Below, one piece after another: positions 33,052 through 41,278 of a stretch of 64,000 bases of DNA (position 1 is its first letter; every line of letters starts with the position of its first letter). A program made the position numbers and the translations under genes. Source of the DNA: Halovivax limisalsi (lineage in GTDB: Archaea > Halobacteriota > Halobacteria > Halobacteriales > Natrialbaceae); the NCBI RefSeq assembly GCF_023093535.1, contig NZ_CP095757.1, forward strand, positions 3,782,001-3,846,000, given 5' to 3'. The notes under the pieces were generated by a model. It had not been told where the DNA came from. It was given only the letters and a program-made list of their open reading frames with translations, and searched no databases.

Positions 33052-34014
33052 ATGGCAATCGAATTCGACGGGACGTCCGTCCCCGACGGATCGAGCGAGT
33101 GGGTGACCGTGCCGATCGCGACCGACGCGGACATGTCGGAGCTCGACCTTCGGGTTCGCGTCATCACCAACGGCGAGGGGCCGACGATCTGGCTCCAGGG
33201 CGGCCTCCACGGCTCCGAACACGTCGGCGCTCGCGCGCTTCGCGACGTCCTGCTGGACATCGACCCGGCGGACGTCAGCGGGACGATCGTCGGCGTCCCG
33301 GTCGCGAACCCGACGGCCTTCGCGAACAAGCAGCGCCTCACCGGCGTCGACGGCCGCGACGTCAACCGGAGCTTCCCCGGGAGCCAGAACGGCTACTTCT
33401 CGGAGATGCTCGCGGATCGGCTCTACTCGCTCGCGCTCGAGCACGCCGACTACTTCGCGGACTTCCACAACGGCGGCAACGAGTACGAGGTCGCGGGCTT
33501 TTGCATCTTCTCGGAGACCGGCGACGACCTCGAGGAGGAATCGGTGGCGATGTGTCGGGCCGCGGACCTCCCGTACGCGGTGGGCGTCTCGAGCGAATTC
33601 GGCGGGTCGATGGGCACGGAGCTCATCGACGAGGGTATCCCCTCGGCCGTCGTCGAGGCCGGCGGCCTCGGCCACATTTCTCCGGAGTACTACGAGATGA
33701 ACGTTCACGCGATCGAAAATATCGCGAAGGAGGTCGGCGTCCTGAACGGCGAACCGACCACGGACGGAGAGTTCTCCGTCCACTCCGGATCGGACTGGCA
33801 CCACGCCTCGGCGGGCGGCTTCTTCGAACCGAACGTCGACTGTAACGACGAGGTGTCAGAGGGCGACGAACTGGCCCGCATCACGAACGTCGAGGGCGAG
33901 GTCGTCGAGACGTTCGTGGCCCAGTACGACGGCATCCTCGTCTGCATGCGGTCGTATCCAATGGTTCGACCCGGCGACTGGGCGCTGCAGCTGACGCCCC
34001 AGGAGAGCGCGTAA
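33052..34014 (+). CDS. Succinylglutamate desuccinylase/aspartoacylase-family zinc deacylase (DoeB-like)
   Basis: 320 residues from ATG 33052. Zinc ligands are visible in GGLHGSEHVG (HxxE) and ADFHNGGNEY (His); DVNRSFPGS is the substrate-binding signature. The C-terminal strands (GFFEPNVDCNDEVSEGDELARI) form the family's beta domain. These enzymes hydrolyse N-acyl amino acids; DoeB deacetylates N-acetyl-diaminobutyrate in ectoine breakdown. The aminotransferase upstream and the importer downstream support an uptake-deacylate-transaminate route. The actual substrate is not determined by sequence. Confidence 0.8.
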   Translation: MAIEFDGTSVPDGSSEWVTVPIATDADMSELDLRVRVITNGEGPTIWLQGGLHGSEHVGARALRDVLLDIDPADVSGTIVGVPVANPTAFANKQRLTGVDGRDVNRSFPGSQNGYFSEMLADRLYSLALEHADYFADFHNGGNEYEVAGFCIFSETGDDLEEESVAMCRAADLPYAVGVSSEFGGSMGTELIDEGIPSAVVEAGGLGHISPEYYEMNVHAIENIAKEVGVLNGEPTTDGEFSVHSGSDWHHASAGGFFEPNVDCNDEVSEGDELARITNVEGEVVETFVAQYDGILVCMRSYPMVRPGDWALQLTPQESA

Positions 34015-34201
34015 TCGTCCGATAGCGCGACTTCGTTCTCGCGACCGTGTTTCGATCGGCGTCGCCCGCCGTGGCGTTCGCCGGATGGTGGGACCGCACG
34101 GCTCGAGTCCGCCGCCGCTCGCATTCGGATGGACGAACGTAAAATTTTACAATAGAGAACCGAACGGGCCCTCGGCGAGCCGGTCCGGTATCGCCGCCCG
34201 A

Positions 34202-35323
34202 TCAGCGCGCGGTCCACGCCGGCGCGTCGGCGGCGTGCTCCTCGTCGTGGAGGAGACAGCGCGCGACGTGGTCGGTTCCGGGTTCGACCCGGTAGAACGG
34301 CGGTTCCCGGTTCGAACACGCCCCGAAGGCGTGCTGGCAGCGCGTGCGGAACGAACAGCCGGTCGGCTTCTCGCGGGGATCGGGGATCTCGCCCTCGAGT
34401 TCGATCCGCTCGGGCTTGCGGGCCTCGTCGGCCTCGGAGATGGTGGGGATGGCCGAGAGGAGCGCGCGCGTGTAGGGGTGCTGGGGGTTCTCGAAGACGG
34501 CCTCGGTCTCGCCCATCTCGACGATCTTGCCGAGGTACATGACGCCGATCCGGTCGGCGACGTTCTTCACCAGCGAGAGGTCGTGACTGATGAACAGCGA
34601 GGTGATGTTGAACTCCGACTGGATCCGGTCGAAGAGGTCGACGATGCGGGCCTGCACCGAGACGTCGAGCGCGCTCGTCGGCTCGTCCATGACGACCAGC
34701 GCGGGATTGAGGATCACCGCACGGGCGATCGCGACGCGCTGTTTCTGCCCGCCCGAGAGCGCGTTCGGGTAGCGGTAGTAGTACTCCTCCGTGAGGCCGA
34801 CGGTCTCGAGCAACTCCTTCGCGCGCTCGGTGCGCTCCTCGGCCGTCCCCACGTCGTGGACCTTCATCGGCTCCTCGATGGCCTCGCCGACGTGCTTTCG
34901 CGGATTGAGACTCGAGGTGGGGTCCTGGAAGACCATCTGCATGTTCTTGCGAAAGCTCCGCAATTCGGCCTTGTCCATGTCGGTGACGGACTCGCCGGCG
35001 ACCTCGACGGTGCCGGCGGTCGGCTCCTCGATGCGGAGGACGGATTTGGCGACCGTCGTCTTGCCGGAGCCGGATTCGCCGACCAGGCCGAAGGTCTCGC
35101 CTTCCGGGATGGCGAAGCTGACGCCGTCGACGGCCCGGACCTGGTCGACCTCGCGTCGGAAGATGCCCTCGGTGACGGGGAAGTGCTTCTTCAGGCCCTC
35201 GACGCGGAGGACGGCGTCGTCGGCCCGGTTCGTCTCGGCCGCGACGTCGACCGGTCCGGTCTCCGCCGGTGCGTCGGCCCGTCCGATCGACCCGGCCCTC
35301 GTCCCCGCTTCGTCGGAGCTCAT
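34202..35323 (-). CDS. ABC importer ATPase, OppF/DppF type
   Basis: 373 residues from ATG 35323, overlapping the previous stop (ATGA). Walker A GESGSGKT, signature LSGGQKQR, Walker B VVMDEPTSALD. The C-terminal oligopeptide-type Cys cluster PTGCSFRTRCQHAFGAC is the FeS-like motif of Opp/Dpp ATPases. Last gene of the five-gene importer operon. Powers uptake together with the DppD-like ATPase. Confidence 0.9.
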   Translation of the reverse strand: MSSDEAGTRAGSIGRADAPAETGPVDVAAETNRADDAVLRVEGLKKHFPVTEGIFRREVDQVRAVDGVSFAIPEGETFGLVGESGSGKTTVAKSVLRIEEPTAGTVEVAGESVTDMDKAELRSFRKNMQMVFQDPTSSLNPRKHVGEAIEEPMKVHDVGTAEERTERAKELLETVGLTEEYYYRYPNALSGGQKQRVAIARAVILNPALVVMDEPTSALDVSVQARIVDLFDRIQSEFNITSLFISHDLSLVKNVADRIGVMYLGKIVEMGETEAVFENPQHPYTRALLSAIPTISEADEARKPERIELEGEIPDPREKPTGCSFRTRCQHAFGACSNREPPFYRVEPGTDHVARCLLHDEEHAADAPAWTAR

Positions 35324-36426
35324 CGTTCACCCTCCACGACCGGCCGGGGGTCGTCGTCGAAGTCGCTCTGATCGACGTGTTCGTCGACCTGCTCCGCGAG
35401 GAGCGCTTCGTGTTCGTACGTCGCCTCGCCCTCGAACATGTGACAGGCGACGGAGTGATCCTCGCGGTGGGTCCGGCGATACGGGACGTACTCGCTACAC
35501 TCCGGTTCCGCGTACGGACAGCGGGGCGCGAAGCGACAGCCGGTCGGCGGGTCGATGTAACTCGGCAGGCCTCCCGCCATCCCGGAGCCCATCTCCTCGG
35601 CGAGGCGCGGGATGCTGTCGAGCAGGCCGCGCGTGTAGGGATGATCGGGGCTGGCGAAGAGCTCCGCGGTGGCCGCCTCCTCGACGATCTCGCCGGCGTA
35701 CATCACGTTGATCCGGTCGCAGATCTCCTTGGCGACGCCGAGGTCGTGCGTGATGTAGAGCACGCCCGTGTCGCGCGTTTCGGTCAGGTCCTCGAGCAGG
35801 TCGAGGATCTTCGACTCGGTCGTCACGTCGAGGGCGGTGCCCGGTTCGTCGGCGATCAGGAGGTCCGGTTCGAGCAGGAGCGCGATCGCGATGAGGACGC
35901 GCTGGCGCATCCCGCCGGAGAGTTCGACGGGGTAGCTGTCGAAGACGCGGTCGGGCGCGGAGATCTGGACCTCTTCGAGCATCTCGAGCGCGCGCTCGCG
36001 GAGGTCGGCGTCGTCGCGGAATTTGTCGCGCAGCCAGCCCGTGATCGAGACGCGCTCTCTGCCCTGCCACTTGAGGACGTCGACCATCTGCTCGCCGACC
36101 GTGAAGACGGGGTTGAGCGACGTCATCGGGTCCTGCATGATCATGCTCACCCGCTTTCCGCGCATCGCGTGGCGCTGTCCGTCGGGGAGTTCGAGGACGT
36201 TCTCGCCGTCGAGGGCGACCCGTCCTTCCGGAATCTCGGCGTTTTCGGGGAGCAATCCGAGGATGGTCTTCGCGGTGACGCTCTTGCCGCAGCCGGTCTC
36301 GCCGACGATCCCGACGGTCTCGCCGCGATCGAGGGCGAGGTCGAGGCCGTTTATCACCTCCGCGCGCCCCTCCTCGGTCCGGAACGATACGTTCAGGTTC
36401 TCGATCGAGAGCAGTGAATCAGACAT
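35320..36426 (-). CDS. ABC importer ATPase, OppD/DppD type
   Basis: 368 residues. Walker A GETGCGKS, signature LSGGMRQR, Walker B LIADEPGTALD, and the C-terminal PTGCRFAPRCPYAEPEC cluster. It overlaps the permease gene by 8 bp and the second ATPase by 4 bp. Forms a heterodimer with the next gene product on the cytosolic face. Confidence 0.9.
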   Translation of the reverse strand: MSDSLLSIENLNVSFRTEEGRAEVINGLDLALDRGETVGIVGETGCGKSVTAKTILGLLPENAEIPEGRVALDGENVLELPDGQRHAMRGKRVSMIMQDPMTSLNPVFTVGEQMVDVLKWQGRERVSITGWLRDKFRDDADLRERALEMLEEVQISAPDRVFDSYPVELSGGMRQRVLIAIALLLEPDLLIADEPGTALDVTTESKILDLLEDLTETRDTGVLYITHDLGVAKEICDRINVMYAGEIVEEAATAELFASPDHPYTRGLLDSIPRLAEEMGSGMAGGLPSYIDPPTGCRFAPRCPYAEPECSEYVPYRRTHREDHSVACHMFEGEATYEHEALLAEQVDEHVDQSDFDDDPRPVVEGER

Positions 36427-37330
36427 CGTCTACCTCCACGTCGAACAGGTCGCGAAGCCCGTCGCCGACCATGTTGAAGCCGAGGACGGTGAACGAGATG
36501 GCGAGGCCGGGCATCGTCGCGATCCACCAGAAGTTGGTGACGTTGTCGCGGCCGTCGGCCACCATCGCGCCCCAGTCGGCCGTCGGCGGCTGGGCGCCGA
36601 GCCCGAGGAAGGCCAGCCCCGCGCCGACGAGGATCACGAAGCCGGCGTCGAGCGTGATCTTCACCGAGAGCGGGGCGATGATGTTCGGCAGGATCTCCTT
36701 GCGGATGACTCGGGGCCACTTCGTCCCGATGGACTCGCTGGCCTCGACGTACGTCTCCTCCTTGACCGAGAGCACCTCGCCCTGCGTGAGCCGGACGTAC
36801 CACGGCCACCAGGCGAACGCGACGGCGATCATGGCGTTGCGCAGCGACGGCTCGACAGCGGCCGTGATCGCCAGCGCGAGGACGATCGGCGGGATCGCGA
36901 GGAAGACGTCGGTCGTCCGCATGATGAGGGCGTTGACCGTCCCGCCGAAGTAGCCCGCGATCAGACCGAGCGGGACGCCGATCCCGACGCCGATCGAGAG
37001 GACGACCGCCGCCATCATCAGCGAGATGCGCGCGCCGAAGAGCACCCGCGAGAAGATGTCTCGCCCGTTCGTGTCGGTGCCCATCGGGTGCTCCCAGCTG
37101 GGCGGCTGGGAGGCCTGGTCGAAGTGGATCGCACCGCTCGCGTCTTCCGGGTAGGGGGCGAGTTCCGGCGCGAAGACTGCCGCGATGAAGACGGTCAGCA
37201 GCATGAGCAGGCCGACGACGGTCAGCGTGTTGCTCGAGAGGCGGCGCCAGGCCCGCACCAGTCGCTCCTTGCGGGCGCGACGGCCGTAGTCGTCGGCCGA
37301 CTCCCCGTCGGCGGTTTCGGTCGCGCCCAT
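36419..37330 (-). CDS. ABC importer permease, OppC/DppC type
   Basis: 303 residues from ATG 37330. N-terminal cytosolic tail, first membrane helix (TVVGLLMLLTVFIAAVFAPELA), the DppC signature HPMGTDTNGRDIFSRVLFGARISL, and the EAA loop (EASESIGTKWPRVIRKEILPNIIAPL). Five to six helices in total. The start lies 1 nt after the DppB stop. Pairs with the DppB-like permease. Confidence 0.9.
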   Translation of the reverse strand: MGATETADGESADDYGRRARKERLVRAWRRLSSNTLTVVGLLMLLTVFIAAVFAPELAPYPEDASGAIHFDQASQPPSWEHPMGTDTNGRDIFSRVLFGARISLMMAAVVLSIGVGIGVPLGLIAGYFGGTVNALIMRTTDVFLAIPPIVLALAITAAVEPSLRNAMIAVAFAWWPWYVRLTQGEVLSVKEETYVEASESIGTKWPRVIRKEILPNIIAPLSVKITLDAGFVILVGAGLAFLGLGAQPPTADWGAMVADGRDNVTNFWWIATMPGLAISFTVLGFNMVGDGLRDLFDVEVDDV

Positions 37331-37331
37331 C

Positions 37332-38351
37332 TCAGTCACCTCCGTAGCGCACGCGGGGGTCCAGGTAACCGTACAGGATGTCGACGACCAGGTTCGCGGT
37401 GACGAAGGCGATGCCGACGACGATCACGACCCCCACGATGGCGTTGAAGTCCTGGAAGAGCAGCGCGTCGACGCCGTAGCGGGCGAAGCCCGGCCAGGAG
37501 AAGATGATCTCGATCAGGAAGGCGTTGCCCAGGATGAAGCCGAAGGACAGCCCCAGGATGGTCAGCGAACTCGTAAACGCGTTCTTGAGCATGTACTTGT
37601 AGTGGATCAGGTTCGCGGGCATCCCCCAGGCGTTCGCGGCGAGGATGTAGTCCTTGCGCTGCTGTTCGATGATCTCCGAGCGGATGAGCCGCGTCACCTG
37701 CGCGAGCGTCGCCAGGCCGAGCGCGAACCCGGGCAGGACGATGTGGTGTGCGACGTCGACGAACGTCGCCCACCGACCGGTGACGAGGCTGTCGATCAGG
37801 TAGAGGCCGGTGATGGTCGGCGGCGCCTCCAGGTTCGGGGAGATGCGCCCCGTCAGCGGGAAGAGGCCGAGCCAGGCGACGAAGACCACCTGCAACAGGA
37901 TCGCGACCCAAAAGCGGGGCATGGAGATGCCCGTCAGCGTCGTGATGCGCGAGACGTGATCCTGCCAGCGGTCCTTGTTGATCCCCGAGATCATGCCGAA
38001 GGGGATGGCGAGTACCACCGCGAACGTCATCGCGACGATGACGAGTTCGAGCGTCGCGGGCAGGCGGACGATGATGTCCTGCGAGACCTGGTTTCCCGTT
38101 CGCAGCGCCGTGCCCCAGTCGCCCTGGAGCATGCCGCTCGCCCAGTCGAAGAACTGGACGTAGAGCGGTTCGTTGAGGCCCATCTCGCGTCGCATCTCCT
38201 GGACCTGCTCCTCGCTGGCGTGCTGGCCCAGCGCCACGCGAACCGGATCGCCGGGGAGGATCCGGGCGATGAAGAAGATGAACGTCGAGAGCGCCACGAT
38301 TACCAGGACGTTCTGTCCGAGTCGTCGCGCCAGGTACGAGGTGAACGACAT
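37332..38351 (-). CDS. ABC importer permease, OppB/DppB type
   Basis: 339 residues. N-terminal helix with ARRLGQNVLVIVALSTFIFFIARILPGDP, then the periplasmic-type loop and five helices. EAA loop: NAWGMPANLIHYKYMLKNAF. Ends LDPRVRYGGD, a family signature. Second gene of the operon, 58 bp after the binding protein. Confidence 0.9.
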   Translation of the reverse strand: MSFTSYLARRLGQNVLVIVALSTFIFFIARILPGDPVRVALGQHASEEQVQEMRREMGLNEPLYVQFFDWASGMLQGDWGTALRTGNQVSQDIIVRLPATLELVIVAMTFAVVLAIPFGMISGINKDRWQDHVSRITTLTGISMPRFWVAILLQVVFVAWLGLFPLTGRISPNLEAPPTITGLYLIDSLVTGRWATFVDVAHHIVLPGFALGLATLAQVTRLIRSEIIEQQRKDYILAANAWGMPANLIHYKYMLKNAFTSSLTILGLSFGFILGNAFLIEIIFSWPGFARYGVDALLFQDFNAIVGVVIVVGIAFVTANLVVDILYGYLDPRVRYGGD

Positions 38352-38409
38352 CGATAGTGTGGTGAGTTCCGTGTAGTGTTGTCGGGGGTTCGAGCGGGGG
38401 TGTGTCTAT

Positions 38410-40047
38410 TCAGGCGCGTCCGTCACCGTCGCGGAACATCTCGTACCAGCGGTGCTCGTAGGAGAGAACGCCGCGGTACTTCCAGCCGCCGAGGTTCTCG
38501 TTGATGCCCGCCTTGTAGGCCGGGTTCGCGATGAAGATGCTCGGATAGTCCTCGTAGACGAGCGACTGGGCCTCGCGGTACTTCGAGAACCGCTCTTCCT
38601 CGTCGAAGGTCGTCCGGGCGTCTTCGAGGAGCGTCGTCACCTCGTCGTTCTCGTACCAGGCGGAAGCGTTGATCTCGCCCTGCACCGAGGGGTGGTACTG
38701 GCCGTAGGTGTGCCAGTCCGGCGAGGCGATGCGGGCGGTGTTGCCGACCTGCGTGAAGTGCGGCGTCGTGTCCTGGCTACTCGCCCGTTCGAGCATCTGC
38801 GCCCACGGCGTGTTGTTCGACTGGATGGAGATGCCGAGTTCGCCGAGTCCGTCTTCGAGGATGAGCGTGATCGGCTCGGCCCACGCGACCGCGTTCGTGT
38901 ACATGTGCTCCATCTCGTAGGAGTTGATCTCCTCGACCGTGTACGAGGACTCCTCGAGGGCCGCCTGCGCGGCGTCGAGATCCTGTCCGTAGGGTTCGAG
39001 GTCGTCGTTGTGACCGGGCATGCCGACCGGGACCGGTCCGGCCGCCGGCTGCCCGTCGCGCAGGACGTTCTCGACGACGGCCTGGTAGTCGAAGCTGTGT
39101 GCGACGGCTTCGCGGACCTTGACGTCGTCGAACGGCGGCTTCTGTGTGTTCATCGTGATGTGCCAGAGGAACAGCTCCGGCTGGACGGCCACCCGGACGT
39201 TGTCGTAGCCCTCGAGTTCGTCGTAGGTGTCCGCCGAGAGGAACTTGCTCGTCAGGTCGGCGTCGCCCTGCTCCATCATGATGCGGGCGGTCGACTCCTC
39301 CGAGATGACCTCGTGGCGGGCACTGTCGAACTGATCGTCCTCCCAGCCGCCCCAGTAGTCCTCGAACGCGGTGAGCGACAGGCGGCTGCCCTCCGTGAGC
39401 CCGTCGAGTTCGTACGGCCCGGAGCCGGCGGTGTTGTCGTTCAGGTAGTCCTCGCCCGCGTCGCGAACCTCGTTCGAGTTGACGACGAACAGCTGCGTGA
39501 GCGCGGTGAGCACCGGCGCGTACGCGATCTGGAGGTCGAACGAGACCGTCGTCTCGTCGACCGCCTCGGCGGCGTTTTCGCCGAAGATACCCGCGAAGAC
39601 GGAGGCGGGCGACTCGTTGATCGACATGAGCCGGTTCATCGAGAACGCGACGTCCTCGGCCGTCACCGGGTCCCCGTTGTGGTGGGTGGCGTCGTCGCGG
39701 ATCGTGACCTCGTACTGCGTGCCGTCGTCGCTCGCCTCCCAGTCGGTCGCGAGATTCTCGATCGTCCGGAAGGTCTCCGCCTCGACGTAGAAGAGCGGAT
39801 CGTAGATGTTGATGATCGCCGAGTAATCCGACGCGCCGCTCGCGCGGGCCGGATCGGTCGTCGTGAGCGAGTCCAGATCGATGTAGACCAGTTCGTTTCC
39901 GCTTCCGTCGCCACCGTCGCCGCCATCGTCGCCGTCGCCACTGGGTTCGTCCAGATTGAGACAGCCCGATAGCGTTGCAGTAGCTGCGCCCGTTCCCGCG
40001 ACCGCGAGGAACTGGCGTCGATCGATGCCGGTTTCGTCTGCTGACAT
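38410..40047 (-). CDS. ABC importer substrate-binding lipoprotein, family 5
   Basis: 545 residues from ATG 40047 with a Tat lipoprotein signal: IDRRQFLAVAG and lipobox LSGC, then a D/G-rich linker. The mature domain is a peptide/nickel/opine binding protein (DPARASGASDYSAI..., VTIRDDATHHNGDPVTAEDVAFSMNRL, DNVRVAVQPELFLWHITMN). First gene of the operon. Family 5 proteins bind peptides, opines, polyols and more, so the ligand cannot be named. Its gene neighbours favour an N-acyl amino acid or related compatible solute. Confidence 0.9.
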   Translation of the reverse strand: MSADETGIDRRQFLAVAGTGAATATLSGCLNLDEPSGDGDDGGDGGDGSGNELVYIDLDSLTTTDPARASGASDYSAIINIYDPLFYVEAETFRTIENLATDWEASDDGTQYEVTIRDDATHHNGDPVTAEDVAFSMNRLMSINESPASVFAGIFGENAAEAVDETTVSFDLQIAYAPVLTALTQLFVVNSNEVRDAGEDYLNDNTAGSGPYELDGLTEGSRLSLTAFEDYWGGWEDDQFDSARHEVISEESTARIMMEQGDADLTSKFLSADTYDELEGYDNVRVAVQPELFLWHITMNTQKPPFDDVKVREAVAHSFDYQAVVENVLRDGQPAAGPVPVGMPGHNDDLEPYGQDLDAAQAALEESSYTVEEINSYEMEHMYTNAVAWAEPITLILEDGLGELGISIQSNNTPWAQMLERASSQDTTPHFTQVGNTARIASPDWHTYGQYHPSVQGEINASAWYENDEVTTLLEDARTTFDEEERFSKYREAQSLVYEDYPSIFIANPAYKAGINENLGGWKYRGVLSYEHRWYEMFRDGDGRA

Positions 40048-40365
40048 AACCACCACCTTGAACCAGGCCGGGAAAGCTTTTTCGCATCTGAGTTAATTTT
40101 CCCAGTTATACTAGACAGAATTTGCCTTCATTCATTATATATACCGTATATACTTTAGATATTAAAAATTGTATCCGAACGTCGAAGTCTTTCGTTCGGA
40201 CCGGTGCCGGCCGAATACCGCGGGGATGACAGGGCCTCGATCCGCGGATGAACGTCGAACGGCCCGGAGGCGACGGTTCGTCGGGGCCGCCGAGGTCGCG
40301 GTATCTGGCGATCGGACGGCCGGACCACAGCCACTATCGCAGACGGGCTCGAACGACCGCGTCAC
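40048..40365. other. AT-rich control region of the importer operon
   Basis: 318 bp with no gene. The stretch 40090-40170 is AT-rich with TATA-like elements on both strands and TATATATACCGTATATA, a near-palindrome at about 40137-40154. It separates the importer from a divergent hydrolase gene. Confidence 0.45.
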
Positions 40366-41100
40366 ATGGCCGATTCCGCGATCGATCCGCGACTTCGGAT
40401 CGGCGGGGCGCCGGAAACCGACCCTTCGGTCGAGCTCGCGGGCCCGAACCCGCCCCTCGCCGAGCGCGACGGGGTGACGCTGTTCGTCCACGGCTGGTTC
40501 GGGCGCCGGTCGAGCGTCGCTGACGCGGCCGCGTTCGAACGCGCGTTCGCGAGCCGCGACGAACCGGCGCTCGTCGTCCCGGTCCAGTGGACGGCCGCCA
40601 CGCCGAACTTCTGGCGCGCGCGTCGACGGGCGGACGCGGCCGGGGCGGCGCTGGCCGACTGGCTCCGCCGCTTTCGGAATCGCCGGCCCGACGTCGACCT
40701 CCGGCTGGTCGCCCACTCGCTGGGCGCGCGCCTCGGGCTGCGAGCACTGTCCGCCCTGGACGGGGCCGTCGTCTTCGACGCCGTCGCGTTGCTCGCACCG
40801 GGCGTCGACGCCGACGCGGTCTGTCCCGGTGGTCCGTACGAGGACGGGATCCGCTCGTCCGCCGGCTCGGTCTACGCCTACGTCTCGCGGCGCGATCAAG
40901 TCCTTCGCTGGGTTTACAGAGTGCTCGCGTTGCACCAGGCCCTCGGCACCGACGGCCCCCGGTGCGGAAAGACGGGTTCGCGAACGGCGCCGCTCACCAC
41001 GGTCGACGTCACCGCCGTCGTCGGGAGCCACGGCGCGTACCTCGACCCCGACCGAAACGAGCGGTGGGGCGATCGGCTGACGACGGATTTACGCGGCTGA
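40366..41100 (+). CDS. Alpha/beta hydrolase, unknown substrate
   Basis: 244 residues. TLFVHGWFGRRSS gives the oxyanion strand, VAHSLGARLGLRAL the nucleophile elbow (GxSxG as H-S-L-G), GVDAD a probable Asp and GSHGAYLDP the His. Lipase/esterase-like fold in the cytosol. Lies between the importer and the LAP cluster, transcribed towards the S9 peptidase gene; link to either is unclear. Confidence 0.7.
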   Translation: MADSAIDPRLRIGGAPETDPSVELAGPNPPLAERDGVTLFVHGWFGRRSSVADAAAFERAFASRDEPALVVPVQWTAATPNFWRARRRADAAGAALADWLRRFRNRRPDVDLRLVAHSLGARLGLRALSALDGAVVFDAVALLAPGVDADAVCPGGPYEDGIRSSAGSVYAYVSRRDQVLRWVYRVLALHQALGTDGPRCGKTGSRTAPLTTVDVTAVVGSHGAYLDPDRNERWGDRLTTDLRG

Positions 41101-41278
41101 GCGCCAGTGGCTGTAACCTGGCGTCCAGCGTCGGTGTCGATCGCGGGACGGGTCACCGGTCGGTGCGGGCGAGCGCGAACGAACCCGACCTGCGAGGAGA
41201 GGCTACGGCGTCAGTCGGTCCGGGTGCACCACGCACGGGCCGCGGAAAAGATCGCCGATCGTTCTCGTCGATGGTTCG

